In this document: one piece after another, positions 54,800 through 63,091 of the stretch
How positions within the stretch are numbered: position 1 is the first letter of the stretch
Layout of the letters: each line of letters begins with the position of its first letter
Source of the DNA: Mucilaginibacter inviolabilis
GTDB lineage: Bacteria > Bacteroidota > Bacteroidia > Sphingobacteriales > Sphingobacteriaceae
DNA: 64,000 nucleotides
Reading direction: 5' to 3'
NCBI RefSeq assembly: GCF_011089895.1
Contig: NZ_JAANAT010000002.1
Location: forward strand, 797,522 to 861,521
Program-made: the position numbers and the translations under genes
The notes under the pieces: model-generated
Told to the model about the DNA's origin: nothing
The model's database searches: none
Seen by the model: the letters and a program-made list of their open reading frames with translations, nothing else

Positions 54800-56494
54800 C
54801 TACAAACTCCCCAAAAGTTCCCTTGCATTTTGTAAAGCACTTTCGCCGGGTTTATCACCGCTCAGCATTTTGGCAATTTCCAGTACTCGCTCCGGCTGAT
54901 CCAGTTGTTTGATGCGGGTATAGGTAGTTGCAGCCGAATCATCTTTATAAACAAAGTAATGATTTTGACCTTTGCTGGCAATTTGCGGCAGGTGGGTTAT
55001 AGTGATCACCTGCAAATTATCGGCCAGGTGCTCCATGATCTGCCCAACTTTATTGGCCACCTCTCCGGATACTCCCGTATCTATCTCATCAAAAATAATA
55101 GTAGGCAAGGCAGTGTATTGCGCTATGAGCGATTTAATGCTCAGCATCAACCTGGAAAGTTCACCACCCGATGCCACTTTGCTCATTTCTGAAAGTGCAT
55201 GACCTTTGTTGGCAGAGAACAGGAATTTGATCTGGTCGGCACCGGTTGCTCCCAGTGTTGTGGAATTTGCCGATTCGTTAGCTCCTCCTTTAGGGGGCAG
55301 GGGGGCATGTTCAATTTTCAATGCCGAATTACCCATGCCCATTTCGGCGAGGGTTGACAGTACCTGTTTTTCAATAGCCGGGATAGCCTTTATGCGGTTG
55401 CCGGTTAATTGTGCTGCCAGTTTTTCCAGTTCGGCCCTGTCTATAGTTAATTGTTTTTGCAGCTGTTCTACGGCCTCATCACTAAACAGTACTTTCTGTA
55501 TTTTGTCAGACAGATCATCCTGGATCTCCAATAATTTGGCATTGGTATTTACCCGGTGCTTTTTCTGCAGATTATAGATCAAGCTCAGACGGATGTTGAT
55601 CTCATCAACGCGGGCTTCGTTTGTCTGGGTACGTTGTTCAATGGTTTCAATTTCGGTAGCGATATCTTTGAGCTCGATAATGGTGCTGCTTAACCTTTGG
55701 TGAAGTTCTTCAATTTGTGTATCAAATTTTTCGAGGTTACCCAATTGTACACCAGCCTCCTTGAGTTGTATCAATGCTGATGTTTCGCCTTCCTGCATCA
55801 GGTAATAGGCGCCAAACAGGTTGCGCTTTATTTCCTCGGCATTGTTTAAGGCGTATAATTCTTTTTCCAGCAATTCCTGTTCATCGGGGTGCAGGGTAGC
55901 TTTTTCCAGCTCATCAAATTGAAACTGGAAATAATCCAGGTCGGTTTTTGCTTTTTCACTTTCGGCTATAAGCTCATGAAGTCGGGCAACAGATTTTCGG
56001 TAAGCCCTGAATTTGGTTTGATAATCATTCAGCAGTTCATCATGTTTGGCAACCGAATCAACTACCAGCAACTGGAATTCAGGATCATTTATTTCGAGTG
56101 TGGCATGCTGGGAGTGAATGTCGATCAGTTTTTCGCCCAGTTGTTTCAAGGCGGTCAAATTAACCGGGGTGTCATTCACAAATGCTCTCGACTTGCCATC
56201 GGCAGATATTTCACGGCGCAGAACGGTTTCGGCCTCGTAATCCAGGTCGTTATCTTCAAAAAATGATTTCAGATGAAAGCCGTCAATTTTAAACAGGCCC
56301 TCAATAACGCATTTTTTTTGCTGATTAAAAAAGTAACGACTCTCGGCCCGCTGCCCTAAAATGAGCGACAAAGCACCCAGGATGATGGATTTACCTGCCC
56401 CGGTTTCGCCGGTAAGGATGTTTAAGCCTTTGCCAAAACCTATCTCCAGGTTATCAATTAAAGCGTAGTTGTTAATGGTTAGCTTTTGAAGCAT
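54800..56494 (-). CDS. recN: DNA repair protein RecN
   Basis: A 564-residue SMC-like ATPase of double-strand break repair. Walker A ILTGETGAGKSIILGAL (about 29-45), long central coiled coils, ABC signature SGGELSRLMLSIKSL and Walker B TIIFDEIDTGVSG. A low-complexity insertion at about residues 394-410 (HAPLPPKGGANESANST) interrupts the region just before the conserved GATGADQIKFLFSANKG. The ATG at 56494 lies directly after the U-tract of a hairpin. Confidence 0.93.
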   Translation of the reverse strand: MLQKLTINNYALIDNLEIGFGKGLNILTGETGAGKSIILGALSLILGQRAESRYFFNQQKKCVIEGLFKIDGFHLKSFFEDNDLDYEAETVLRREISADGKSRAFVNDTPVNLTALKQLGEKLIDIHSQHATLEINDPEFQLLVVDSVAKHDELLNDYQTKFRAYRKSVARLHELIAESEKAKTDLDYFQFQFDELEKATLHPDEQELLEKELYALNNAEEIKRNLFGAYYLMQEGETSALIQLKEAGVQLGNLEKFDTQIEELHQRLSSTIIELKDIATEIETIEQRTQTNEARVDEINIRLSLIYNLQKKHRVNTNAKLLEIQDDLSDKIQKVLFSDEAVEQLQKQLTIDRAELEKLAAQLTGNRIKAIPAIEKQVLSTLAEMGMGNSALKIEHAPLPPKGGANESANSTTLGATGADQIKFLFSANKGHALSEMSKVASGGELSRLMLSIKSLIAQYTALPTIIFDEIDTGVSGEVANKVGQIMEHLADNLQVITITHLPQIASKGQNHYFVYKDDSAATTYTRIKQLDQPERVLEIAKMLSGDKPGESALQNARELLGSL

Positions 56495-56526
56495 AAAAAA
56501 AGTGTCCTTATTTTATTAAGGACACT
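56494..56526 (-). terminator. Terminator between blaR1-like gene and recN
   Basis: On the minus strand: AGTGTCCTTA, loop ATAAAA, TAAGGACACT, then seven T. A 10-bp perfect stem with a strong U-tract; the last T belongs to the recN start codon region. It should stop transcripts coming from blaI-blaR1 and leaves recN with no ordinary leader. Confidence 0.88.
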
Positions 56527-56563
56527 AAATTACGAAATTCGATGTATTGGGATAATATTAAAA

Positions 56564-58540
56564 CTATCTATTGGTAGTATCGGCCTTAGCGTCAGAATCG
56601 TATTTGTTATCGTACTTGTAATCATATTGATAGTTATATGCCTGTTTACGATATTCTTCCATCTTTTTCTTAAAAGCAGGACTGTTAGTATATTCATGCA
56701 ATCTTTTAGAAGCCTGATCAAGCAATTCCTTTTCTTTTTTCAACTGAGGGTTGTTTTGATAGGAGTGCATTTGCTCTCCCAGCTTTTTCATTTCGGCTTG
56801 CTGTTGTTTCATCTGAGGGTTACTATAAGCTTTTCTGATACTATCGCCCATGGCTCTTAGTTCATCTTGTTTTTTACGAAACTCCGGCGAATCATATTTG
56901 GCGTGCATTTGTTCGCCCATTTTTTTCAATTCATCGGTTTGCTGTTTTACCTCCGCAGGTATTTTGCTTTGCAGCTCATCCTGGTATTTGCGGTAATTTT
57001 CATCTTTGCTATCGTCGATGTAATTATGGTTGTGTGGTATACCATACTTTTTCTCCAGCTGCTCGTTCATCTCCTTAAACTCAGGGCTGCTATAATATTT
57101 GCCCATTTTATCGCCAAGCTGACGCATTTTTTCGCCCAGTTCTCTCGTTTCACTACCATCACCCACTTCTTTTTGGTACTCAGCGGCTATTTTTTGCTGG
57201 CGTTCCTGCAATTCTTTCATTTCCGGGCGATTATAATAGTCGGCCATAGCTTGTCCTTTTTGAGCAAGTAATTCCGATTGCCTTTTAAAGTCGGCACTGT
57301 TATAATATTGGCTCATGGCTTCGGCATGTTTGGTTACCTCTGCGGTTAAGCGGTTCAGTTCGGCATCATTAAGGCCATATCTTTCGGCCAGGTGCTTTTC
57401 ATAATTGGCCTGTTTTTCTTTAGTTTTTTTATAAGCTAGCACTTTTTTCGACTTAACGGTTGATTTACGGACAGTGTCGATAGGATCGGCAAGAACTTTG
57501 GGGAAAGCCTTAATAGAAAGTTTTCCGTTTTTGATGGTTGGATTTAACCATGCTATGCTACTTATGCTGGCAGCCATTATGGCAACGGCCACAAGCAGGT
57601 GGCGGATATTGCCCATTGGTTTTGTTGTTTTCATGATACGTTCAATTCTGGTTAATAAAGGATACTTTTTGCTGGTAGCAGCCATTGCTAGGCGCAGATC
57701 CATATGCCGGGTTTGCTCGAGTTTTAAAAGAGCCTGGGCATATATCAGGGGTTGCGCTGTGGTTTGTACTACCAGATCGTCGCAGTGGTTTTCGCGTTCC
57801 TGGTTTATGAGTTTGTTAATTAATTGGGCAAAGGGATTAAAGAAAAGTAATACGGTTATGAGTTGCTGTATCATATTCAGCAGATAATCGTTCCGCTTGA
57901 TATGTGATAGCTCGTGCAGTAAAATAGCTTCGATCTCGGTAGCTGATAAATAAGTAGTAAGGGTGATGGGTAAAAGAATAATAGGTTTAAAAAAACCGAT
58001 CATACAAGGCACATCCACCATGCGGCTGAAATTGGCGCTTACATATTTATGAATGCGCAGCTTTTCGCAAAGATTATCTACAAGGATCTGTACTTCATCT
58101 GCAGGGATCATGCTGTTTTTGATGAGACTTAGTTTTTGCAGATTAAGGCCCATTCTAAGCAGGTTGAATACCAGGCCAGCAAAGTACAATGCCGAAACAT
58201 AGGGCAGGTATCCTTCAATAACATAATTTAGGCGAGCCGCAGGAATGGCATGAGTGGCCGCATTTAACGGAAAATCAAAGTGCGGTAATAAACCGGGTGA
58301 AGTAACAGCAGCCAGATCAACCCATACATGTTGTTGTATTTGTACAATAAATGTATAAATAAACCAGGAGCAAATGGTAAAGATACCCGCCATGCCCAGG
58401 TTGTGCTTTTTTACCGACGACATGGATGGCGCACAGGTAAATAGCAGATGCAATACAAACCATACCAATAATCCCTGCCATAAAGAGTGGATGATGGTGA
58501 TGCCTAAAACCTGGCTGATGTTATAGAACAGATTTTCCAT
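56564..58540 (-). CDS. BlaR1/MecR1-like M56 metalloprotease with repeat array
   Basis: A 658-residue membrane protease. The M56 domain has several transmembrane helices and the zinc motif HELSHIKRND (209-213), with a further transmembrane helix near 313-331. In place of the penicillin-binding sensor of BlaR1, the C-terminal ~245 residues form a repeat array whose phrases (YYNSADFK, YYNRPEMK, YYSSPEFK, YDSPEFRK, YSNPQMKQ, YQNNPQLK, YTNSPAFK) fall at residues 412, 435, 482, 549, 572, 594 and 617. The spacings are near 22-23 residues or multiples of it. This suggests a long helical rod. It follows blaI by 6 bp and is expected to cleave BlaI on a signal. Confidence 0.85.
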   Translation of the reverse strand: MENLFYNISQVLGITIIHSLWQGLLVWFVLHLLFTCAPSMSSVKKHNLGMAGIFTICSWFIYTFIVQIQQHVWVDLAAVTSPGLLPHFDFPLNAATHAIPAARLNYVIEGYLPYVSALYFAGLVFNLLRMGLNLQKLSLIKNSMIPADEVQILVDNLCEKLRIHKYVSANFSRMVDVPCMIGFFKPIILLPITLTTYLSATEIEAILLHELSHIKRNDYLLNMIQQLITVLLFFNPFAQLINKLINQERENHCDDLVVQTTAQPLIYAQALLKLEQTRHMDLRLAMAATSKKYPLLTRIERIMKTTKPMGNIRHLLVAVAIMAASISSIAWLNPTIKNGKLSIKAFPKVLADPIDTVRKSTVKSKKVLAYKKTKEKQANYEKHLAERYGLNDAELNRLTAEVTKHAEAMSQYYNSADFKRQSELLAQKGQAMADYYNRPEMKELQERQQKIAAEYQKEVGDGSETRELGEKMRQLGDKMGKYYSSPEFKEMNEQLEKKYGIPHNHNYIDDSKDENYRKYQDELQSKIPAEVKQQTDELKKMGEQMHAKYDSPEFRKKQDELRAMGDSIRKAYSNPQMKQQQAEMKKLGEQMHSYQNNPQLKKEKELLDQASKRLHEYTNSPAFKKKMEEYRKQAYNYQYDYKYDNKYDSDAKADTTNR

Positions 58541-58546
58541 GATTGT

Positions 58547-58924
58547 TTATTTTTTATCCTGATCAAATTGGTTAAGGAAATTTTTAATAGCGTCAATTTC
58601 GTCTGCTGATGCCCGGTGCTGACCGAGGGCCTGTATCACCAGATCGGACGTTGAACCTTTAAATACAGTAGACAATATTTTATCCAAAGCGTTGCTTTGC
58701 GCCTGCTCCTGGGTAAATAATGCTTTGTACAAATGTGTTTTTGAGGTAGTGTCACGTTCAACCAAACCTTTGTCGTGCATAATCTGCATCAGCTTTAGCG
58801 TAGTGGTATAACCGGCATCCTTGGTTTTGGCCAATTGCTCGTGCACATCGCGTACGGTACATTGCCCTTTATTCCAGATCACCTGCAATATTTCCAGCTC
58901 GCTTTCTGTTGGTTTTATATCCAT
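58547..58924 (-). CDS. BlaI/MecI/CopY family repressor
   Basis: A 125-residue winged-helix repressor from the ATG at 58924 (a TTG at 58954 is less likely, as it lies in the operator). Family motifs are LEILQVIWNKGQCTVRDVHEQL and KDAGYTTTLKLMQIMHDKGLVERD, followed by a C-terminal dimerisation helix. It should repress its own operon until its partner M56 protease cuts it. Two 16-bp palindromes lie directly upstream. Confidence 0.9.
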   Translation of the reverse strand: MDIKPTESELEILQVIWNKGQCTVRDVHEQLAKTKDAGYTTTLKLMQIMHDKGLVERDTTSKTHLYKALFTQEQAQSNALDKILSTVFKGSTSDLVIQALGQHRASADEIDAIKNFLNQFDQDKK

Positions 58925-58935
58925 GTTATTTTTAA

Positions 58936-58982
58936 TACGAATTTCTTCGTACAAATATCTACGATGATTTTCGTATTTGCAA
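58936..58982 (-). promoter_or_regulatory. blaI promoter with two 16-bp operators
   Basis: TACGAATTTCTTCGTA (58936-58951) and TACGATGATTTTCGTA (58960-58975) share the palindrome TACGAw-N4-TTCGTA, centres 24 bp apart. On the minus strand GATATTTG (58959-58952) is a seven-of-eight -7 element and TTG (58982-58980) a -33 element 20 bp away. One operator therefore fills the spacer and the other covers the start of transcription. Repressor identity (BlaI) is inferred. Confidence 0.65.
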
Positions 58983-59107
58983 GAGTTTTGTGAAAATAAT
59001 TTTGGGGGTAGGGGAAATCAAAGTTATTTTCTGAGAAAAGGGCAAAATAGGTTTAGCAAAATATCGCTTTTATAGTCGACTCACCCGGTCTGCGCTTTCT
59101 AATGCGC

Positions 59108-59197
59108 GCGTCATTGCGAGGTACGAAGCAATCTCTAAGCTATACAGAGTGAGTTGACCTGCCTTTGTAGAGATTGCTTCGTACCTCGCAATGACGC
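59108..59197. repeat. Dispersed palindrome, family A copy 5 (longest)
   Basis: Two arms of 29 bp, 59108-59136 and 59169-59197, are exactly complementary around a 32-nt loop. They contain GCGTCATTGCGAGG and GAAGCAATCTCT. It lies in the 58976-59378 gap between porD and blaI; the rest of that gap shows no gene. Confidence 0.9.
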
Positions 59198-59378
59198 ATG
59201 GAGAATGTAATGGATTTATGGTTTTGAGTTATAGTTTACATGTAAACCCAATTTTTGACAAATTATTTCATGTAGTTATTTGATTTACAGATACATAACT
59301 TGGCGTAAACCATGAAAAGTGTAAACCATGTAAACCCACTTTTTATAAGACGGCCCACCTGTTCAGGAGCTACCTTGC

Positions 59379-60290
59379 TTAGCGTGTAGTGGGATTGCTA
59401 CCCTGTAATGTTTGGTACTTATTACCATTAGCTGGGTCGGCCTGTATCAGCAAATTCATGGCCTGCAAACGATCCTGCGGCTCAGCTTTACTAAACAGCG
59501 ATACCAGTTCATCACTTTTGGCAGTATAAAATATAAGCGGGAGCATAGCGCCCACGCGTAGCCTGTCAACCTGCTGCAGTGAAGGCAGGAAAGAGGCTAT
59601 CGCTTTAAGACCTTTGGATGTATTATCGGCCATCATATCCAAACCATTACGATGATAATCGTACAAGAAGCTGCGTAAAGGTGCATAAGCTTTATTGTTC
59701 AGGTTTTCGCAGAGCCAATACCGGCTAATGTTGCCGTCAAAGGCCTTCCAGCCCCGGTATGAACTGGTTTGGGCGTTATTGATCACCGTTTGCGATGCTG
59801 CAAAATAGGATGACCCTCCGTAGGGCGAAAATGTATCGTAGTCAAGACCAATAATAACATAGGCATAAAATGCCATGATGGAACTGAGGTTACTTTGAAA
59901 ACTTTGATCGGTATAGTCAATAGTCTGGCCTTCGTTGTAAATAAAGTCAATATCCTTATCGGTAAGGTTGATAATGGTAGAACTATAGGTTGAATTATAA
60001 ACCGGTCTTGACGATTGTACCTGGAGCTCACCGCTAAAATTGCTGCTGCCATCCCAGTTGGTAATGTTCAGTACAAAGTTGCAGTCTATTCTTTCCTGTG
60101 GTAGTATAGGGTCGGCGCTCCATTTGCGGCCATTCAAAAAATCCCTCATGGCCGTTTCCAGCGTTTGAAAAATACGCTTGTTGCTACCCTGTATTTTGGG
60201 CGAAAGCACCTGTACCCGCGCATTAAGGTCCTGGGCCGCAACCCTGAAACCCGCCAGGGTTAAAATGATATAAAAAAATATTTTCTTCAT
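59379..60290 (-). CDS. porD: Type IX secretion protein PorD (DUF4835)
   Basis: A 303-residue periplasmic or envelope protein with a signal peptide (FYIILTLAGFRVAAQ). The DUF4835 body includes ADPILPQERIDCNFVLNI, AFYAYVIIGLDYDTFSPYGG and RGWKAFDGNISRYWL. Members are annotated as type IX secretion PorD; its precise role is not established. The first codons overlap the coaBC stop by 4 bp (ATGA). In many Bacteroidota the order is bamD-rpoZ-coaBC-porD-recN; here a blaI-blaR1 pair stands between porD and recN. Confidence 0.9.
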   Translation of the reverse strand: MKKIFFYIILTLAGFRVAAQDLNARVQVLSPKIQGSNKRIFQTLETAMRDFLNGRKWSADPILPQERIDCNFVLNITNWDGSSNFSGELQVQSSRPVYNSTYSSTIINLTDKDIDFIYNEGQTIDYTDQSFQSNLSSIMAFYAYVIIGLDYDTFSPYGGSSYFAASQTVINNAQTSSYRGWKAFDGNISRYWLCENLNNKAYAPLRSFLYDYHRNGLDMMADNTSKGLKAIASFLPSLQQVDRLRVGAMLPLIFYTAKSDELVSLFSKAEPQDRLQAMNLLIQADPANGNKYQTLQGSNPTTR

Positions 60291-61489
60291 CTGTTGATGA
60301 GTTGGGCAACTTTAAGGCAAATATCCTGAGCCACAGCTTCCTTACTTTTAAGTTCAAATACTGTTTTTTGAAGGTCGCGGTCAATAATGGTTACTTTATT
60401 GGTATCCTTTTTAAAACCGGCTCCGGCATCATTAAGCGAATTTAACACAATAAAATCAAGATTTTTTCTTTGCAGCTTGCTTATTGCATTTTGTTCCTCA
60501 TCATTAGTTTCCAGGGCAAAGCCAACGAGTATCTGGTCCTGCGTTTTCTGCTCACCCAGATATTTTAAAATATCGGTGGTTTTTTTGAGCTCGATATTTA
60601 AGCCGCCATCCTGCTTTTTGATCTTTTGATCGGCCACATGCACAGGGGTATAATCGGCCACGGCAGCGCTCATGATACAGGCTTTGGCGGTTTTAAAGTT
60701 CCTCTCGCAGGCAGCAAGCATCTCGGCTGCAGAGGTTACATTTATCCGTTTGATGTTTTGCTGGTGGCTTACTTCAGCCGATGGACCGCTGATGAGGATA
60801 ACATTGGCACCCATAGCAGCCAGCTCATCGGCAATGGCAAAGCCCATTTTACCTGATGAATGATTACCAATAAAGCGTACCGGATCAATGGCCTCATAAG
60901 TAGGGCCCGCGGTAACCACGATATTATGATTGGCTAAAAGGAGTTTTTTTTTTATGGCTGATGATAAAAAGGTAACGATCTCATCCGGCTCGGCCATCCG
61001 GCCCTCTCCATACAAACCACTGGCCAGCTCACCTGATCCGGGGGCTATTAATACATTACCAAAGGATTGCAATCGGGTAACATTTTGCCGCGTAGCCGGA
61101 TGCAGCCACATATCCAGATCCATGGCAGGCGCAAAATATACCGGGCATTTAGCCGATAGATAAACCGCCAATAACAAATTATCGCAAATGCCATTGGCCA
61201 TTTTAGCCAGGGTATTTGCACTAGCAGGAGCTATGATCAGCATATCGGCCCATAAACCCAACTCTACATGATTGTTCCACTCGCCGGTGTCGGGTTTAAA
61301 ATAATTAACCTGGGCAGGATTTTTAGAAAGGGTGGATAAGGTAAGCGGGGTAATAAAATGAGTGGCATCGGGCGTCATCACCACTTTTACGTGCGCGCCG
61401 GCTTTAACCAATAGCCTAACCAATAAGGCCGATTTATAAGCGGCTATACTACCGCAAACACCTAGAACTATATTTTTACCTTCTAACAT
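60287..61489 (-). CDS. coaBC: Bifunctional CoaBC (phosphopantothenate synthetase/decarboxylase)
   Basis: A 400-residue enzyme for two steps of coenzyme A synthesis. The N-terminal flavoprotein decarboxylase shows the catalytic-His region in WNNHVELGLWADMLIIAPASANTLAKMANG and the CPVYFAPAMDLDMW motif. The C-terminal synthetase has VVTAGPTYEAIDPVRFIGN, KKTTDILKYLGE and FALETN. Complete. Between it and rpoZ is a repeat (61496-61627). Confidence 0.96.
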   Translation of the reverse strand: MLEGKNIVLGVCGSIAAYKSALLVRLLVKAGAHVKVVMTPDATHFITPLTLSTLSKNPAQVNYFKPDTGEWNNHVELGLWADMLIIAPASANTLAKMANGICDNLLLAVYLSAKCPVYFAPAMDLDMWLHPATRQNVTRLQSFGNVLIAPGSGELASGLYGEGRMAEPDEIVTFLSSAIKKKLLLANHNIVVTAGPTYEAIDPVRFIGNHSSGKMGFAIADELAAMGANVILISGPSAEVSHQQNIKRINVTSAAEMLAACERNFKTAKACIMSAAVADYTPVHVADQKIKKQDGGLNIELKKTTDILKYLGEQKTQDQILVGFALETNDEEQNAISKLQRKNLDFIVLNSLNDAGAGFKKDTNKVTIIDRDLQKTVFELKSKEAVAQDICLKVAQLINR

Positions 61490-61495
61490 TTAAAT

Positions 61496-61627
61496 TAAAG
61501 TCAAAATTAAAAAGTCAAAATTCAAAAGAATCCTGACTTGGTTATGTGAAGATACATAAAAAACAAAAGCCAAAATTCAAAAGCGGCAATACCGGCAATT
61601 TTGAATTTTGGCTTTTAGCTTTTGAAC
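61496..61627. repeat. AAGTCAAAATTCAAAAG-like repeat between rpoZ and coaBC
   Basis: Contains a perfect 18-bp stem (61565-61582 with 61599-61616, arm AAAAGCCAAAATTCAAAA) inside further pairing words, and resembles the 37.24-37.36 kb repeat. It interrupts an otherwise tight operon. Confidence 0.8.
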
Positions 61628-61636
61628 TAAAATAGC

Positions 61637-61969
61637 TTATGCTTCTTTAGTAGGGTTACGGTAGTAAACTTTGTCGTCTAAAAATTCCTGAACGGCTACC
61701 AATGATGGTTTTGGCAGTTTCTCGTAGTATTTAGAGATCTCGATTTGCTCGCGGTTTTCAAAAACCTCTTCCAGGTTGTCATTTGATGATGCAAACTCAG
61801 AAAGTTTTTGATGTAACTCTTCTTTAATATTGTTTGATATCTGGTTCGCTCTTTTTGACATAATTACAAGCGACTCATATATATTGTTAGTGTTTACATC
61901 CAGCTCGCGTAAATCGCGGGTTACAGTGCTGCTGGCTACTGCTGGTTTGTTTGGGTTATTTGCTGTCAT
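61637..61969 (-). CDS. rpoZ: RNA polymerase subunit omega, Bacteroidota type
   Basis: A 110-residue omega subunit: VTRDLRELDVNTNNIYESLVIMSKRANQISNNIKEEL is the helical core. The extended C-terminus (KYYEKLPKPSLVAVQEFLDDKVYYRNP) is specific to Bacteroidota RpoZ. Located 12 bp after bamD. Confidence 0.92.
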   Translation of the reverse strand: MTANNPNKPAVASSTVTRDLRELDVNTNNIYESLVIMSKRANQISNNIKEELHQKLSEFASSNDNLEEVFENREQIEISKYYEKLPKPSLVAVQEFLDDKVYYRNPTKEA

Positions 61970-61981
61970 ATATAAATTTTT

Positions 61982-62914
61982 TTAATATGGTATTTTTTGT
62001 TGCTGGTTCTTTTCTGATGGCGGCTGTGTTTTTAAGGTATCTTTTCCTTTTTCCGCCAATTTTTTGGCTACCCTGTCGTTGCTCAAGGCTTCGGCTAAGA
62101 TATGTTTTGCATTTTGTATGCCGCGTTCGCTGTCTTTAGCCAATGTTTTCACATCGTGGCCGTAGGTACTGTTCGGGTATTTTTCGTTGAATTGATTGGC
62201 GTAAACTTCGGCCAGGTTATAACGCTCCTCTTGTTTGTATTCTAAACTGTGGTTAGCATATAAATATTGCGCCTTAACCGTAAGGTATTCCATTTCTTCG
62301 GCATATTTGGTATCCGGGTAATCACGCAGTGCATTATTAAAGGCAATTACCGCCGATTGATAGTCGCTGATGGTTAAATACAATTTAGCATTGGCATAAG
62401 CTTTTGTTTCCAGCTTATCACGCAGGTTTTGTATCAGCTTACTTGCCTCAGTAACACGGTCGCTTTTAGGGTACAGGTTAATAAACAACTGTAAAGCCTC
62501 GATGGCTTTCATGGTGTTCTCCTGATCAAGCGAGTATATAGGCGAATCCAGGTAATAACAGTAAGCCGAGAAGAAACGGCATTCTTCGGCCCTCGTGCTT
62601 GATGGATACGTGTCTGCAAAGGTTTTGAAGTGATATCTTGCCGATGTATAGTCCTTCAACTTATAATTGGTGAAGGCATAATAATAAAATAGATCTTCCG
62701 CCTCGGCACGTCCCCGATAGCGTTCAACCAACACCTCAAATAAGCCCAAAGCTTTGTTATAATCTTTTTGATTATAGTACTTGATAGCCTCCTGGTATTT
62801 TTTGGCGTAATCGTTACTTGCTTTTAACTTTTCGTATTTGCTTTTACAACTGCCAAGTGTGATAATTAACAGAGCTAAAACACTGGCTAATAACGTAAGT
62901 TGCTTTTTAAACAT
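61982..62914 (-). CDS. bamD: Outer membrane assembly lipoprotein BamD
   Basis: A 310-residue lipoprotein with lipobox ITLGSC (cysteine 23) and at least five TPR-like units (YNQKDYNKALGLFEVLVERY, LKDYTSARYHFKTFADTYPSS, and similar). BamD is the essential lipoprotein partner of BamA in inserting outer-membrane barrels such as SprA. TATCTTTG on the minus strand (62926-62919) lies 4 bp before the ATG and TTG lies 20 bp further, predicting a leaderless transcript. Confidence 0.94.
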   Translation of the reverse strand: MFKKQLTLLASVLALLIITLGSCKSKYEKLKASNDYAKKYQEAIKYYNQKDYNKALGLFEVLVERYRGRAEAEDLFYYYAFTNYKLKDYTSARYHFKTFADTYPSSTRAEECRFFSAYCYYLDSPIYSLDQENTMKAIEALQLFINLYPKSDRVTEASKLIQNLRDKLETKAYANAKLYLTISDYQSAVIAFNNALRDYPDTKYAEEMEYLTVKAQYLYANHSLEYKQEERYNLAEVYANQFNEKYPNSTYGHDVKTLAKDSERGIQNAKHILAEALSNDRVAKKLAEKGKDTLKTQPPSEKNQQQKIPY

Positions 62915-62918
62915 TTTG

Positions 62919-62949
62919 CAAAGATAGGTGAATAATATAAATCAGTCAA
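62919..62949 (-). promoter_or_regulatory. bamD promoter, apparently leaderless
   Basis: On the minus strand TTG (62949-62947), a 20-bp spacer and TATCTTTG (62926-62919, exact TAnnTTTG). Only 4 bp separate this from the ATG at 62914, so transcription should begin at or very near the start codon. Confidence 0.55.
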
Positions 62950-63091
62950 TTATTTATTTATCAGCGAATATATAACGTGTTTCCTGCTCCTTATGTATAT
63001 AACAAACTATTTAACATCTTTTAACTATTGGGCTCATCTATGCCGGTCTGGCAGGTTCATTCAAATCCTTCCCGGACTTAGGAAATGGGGG

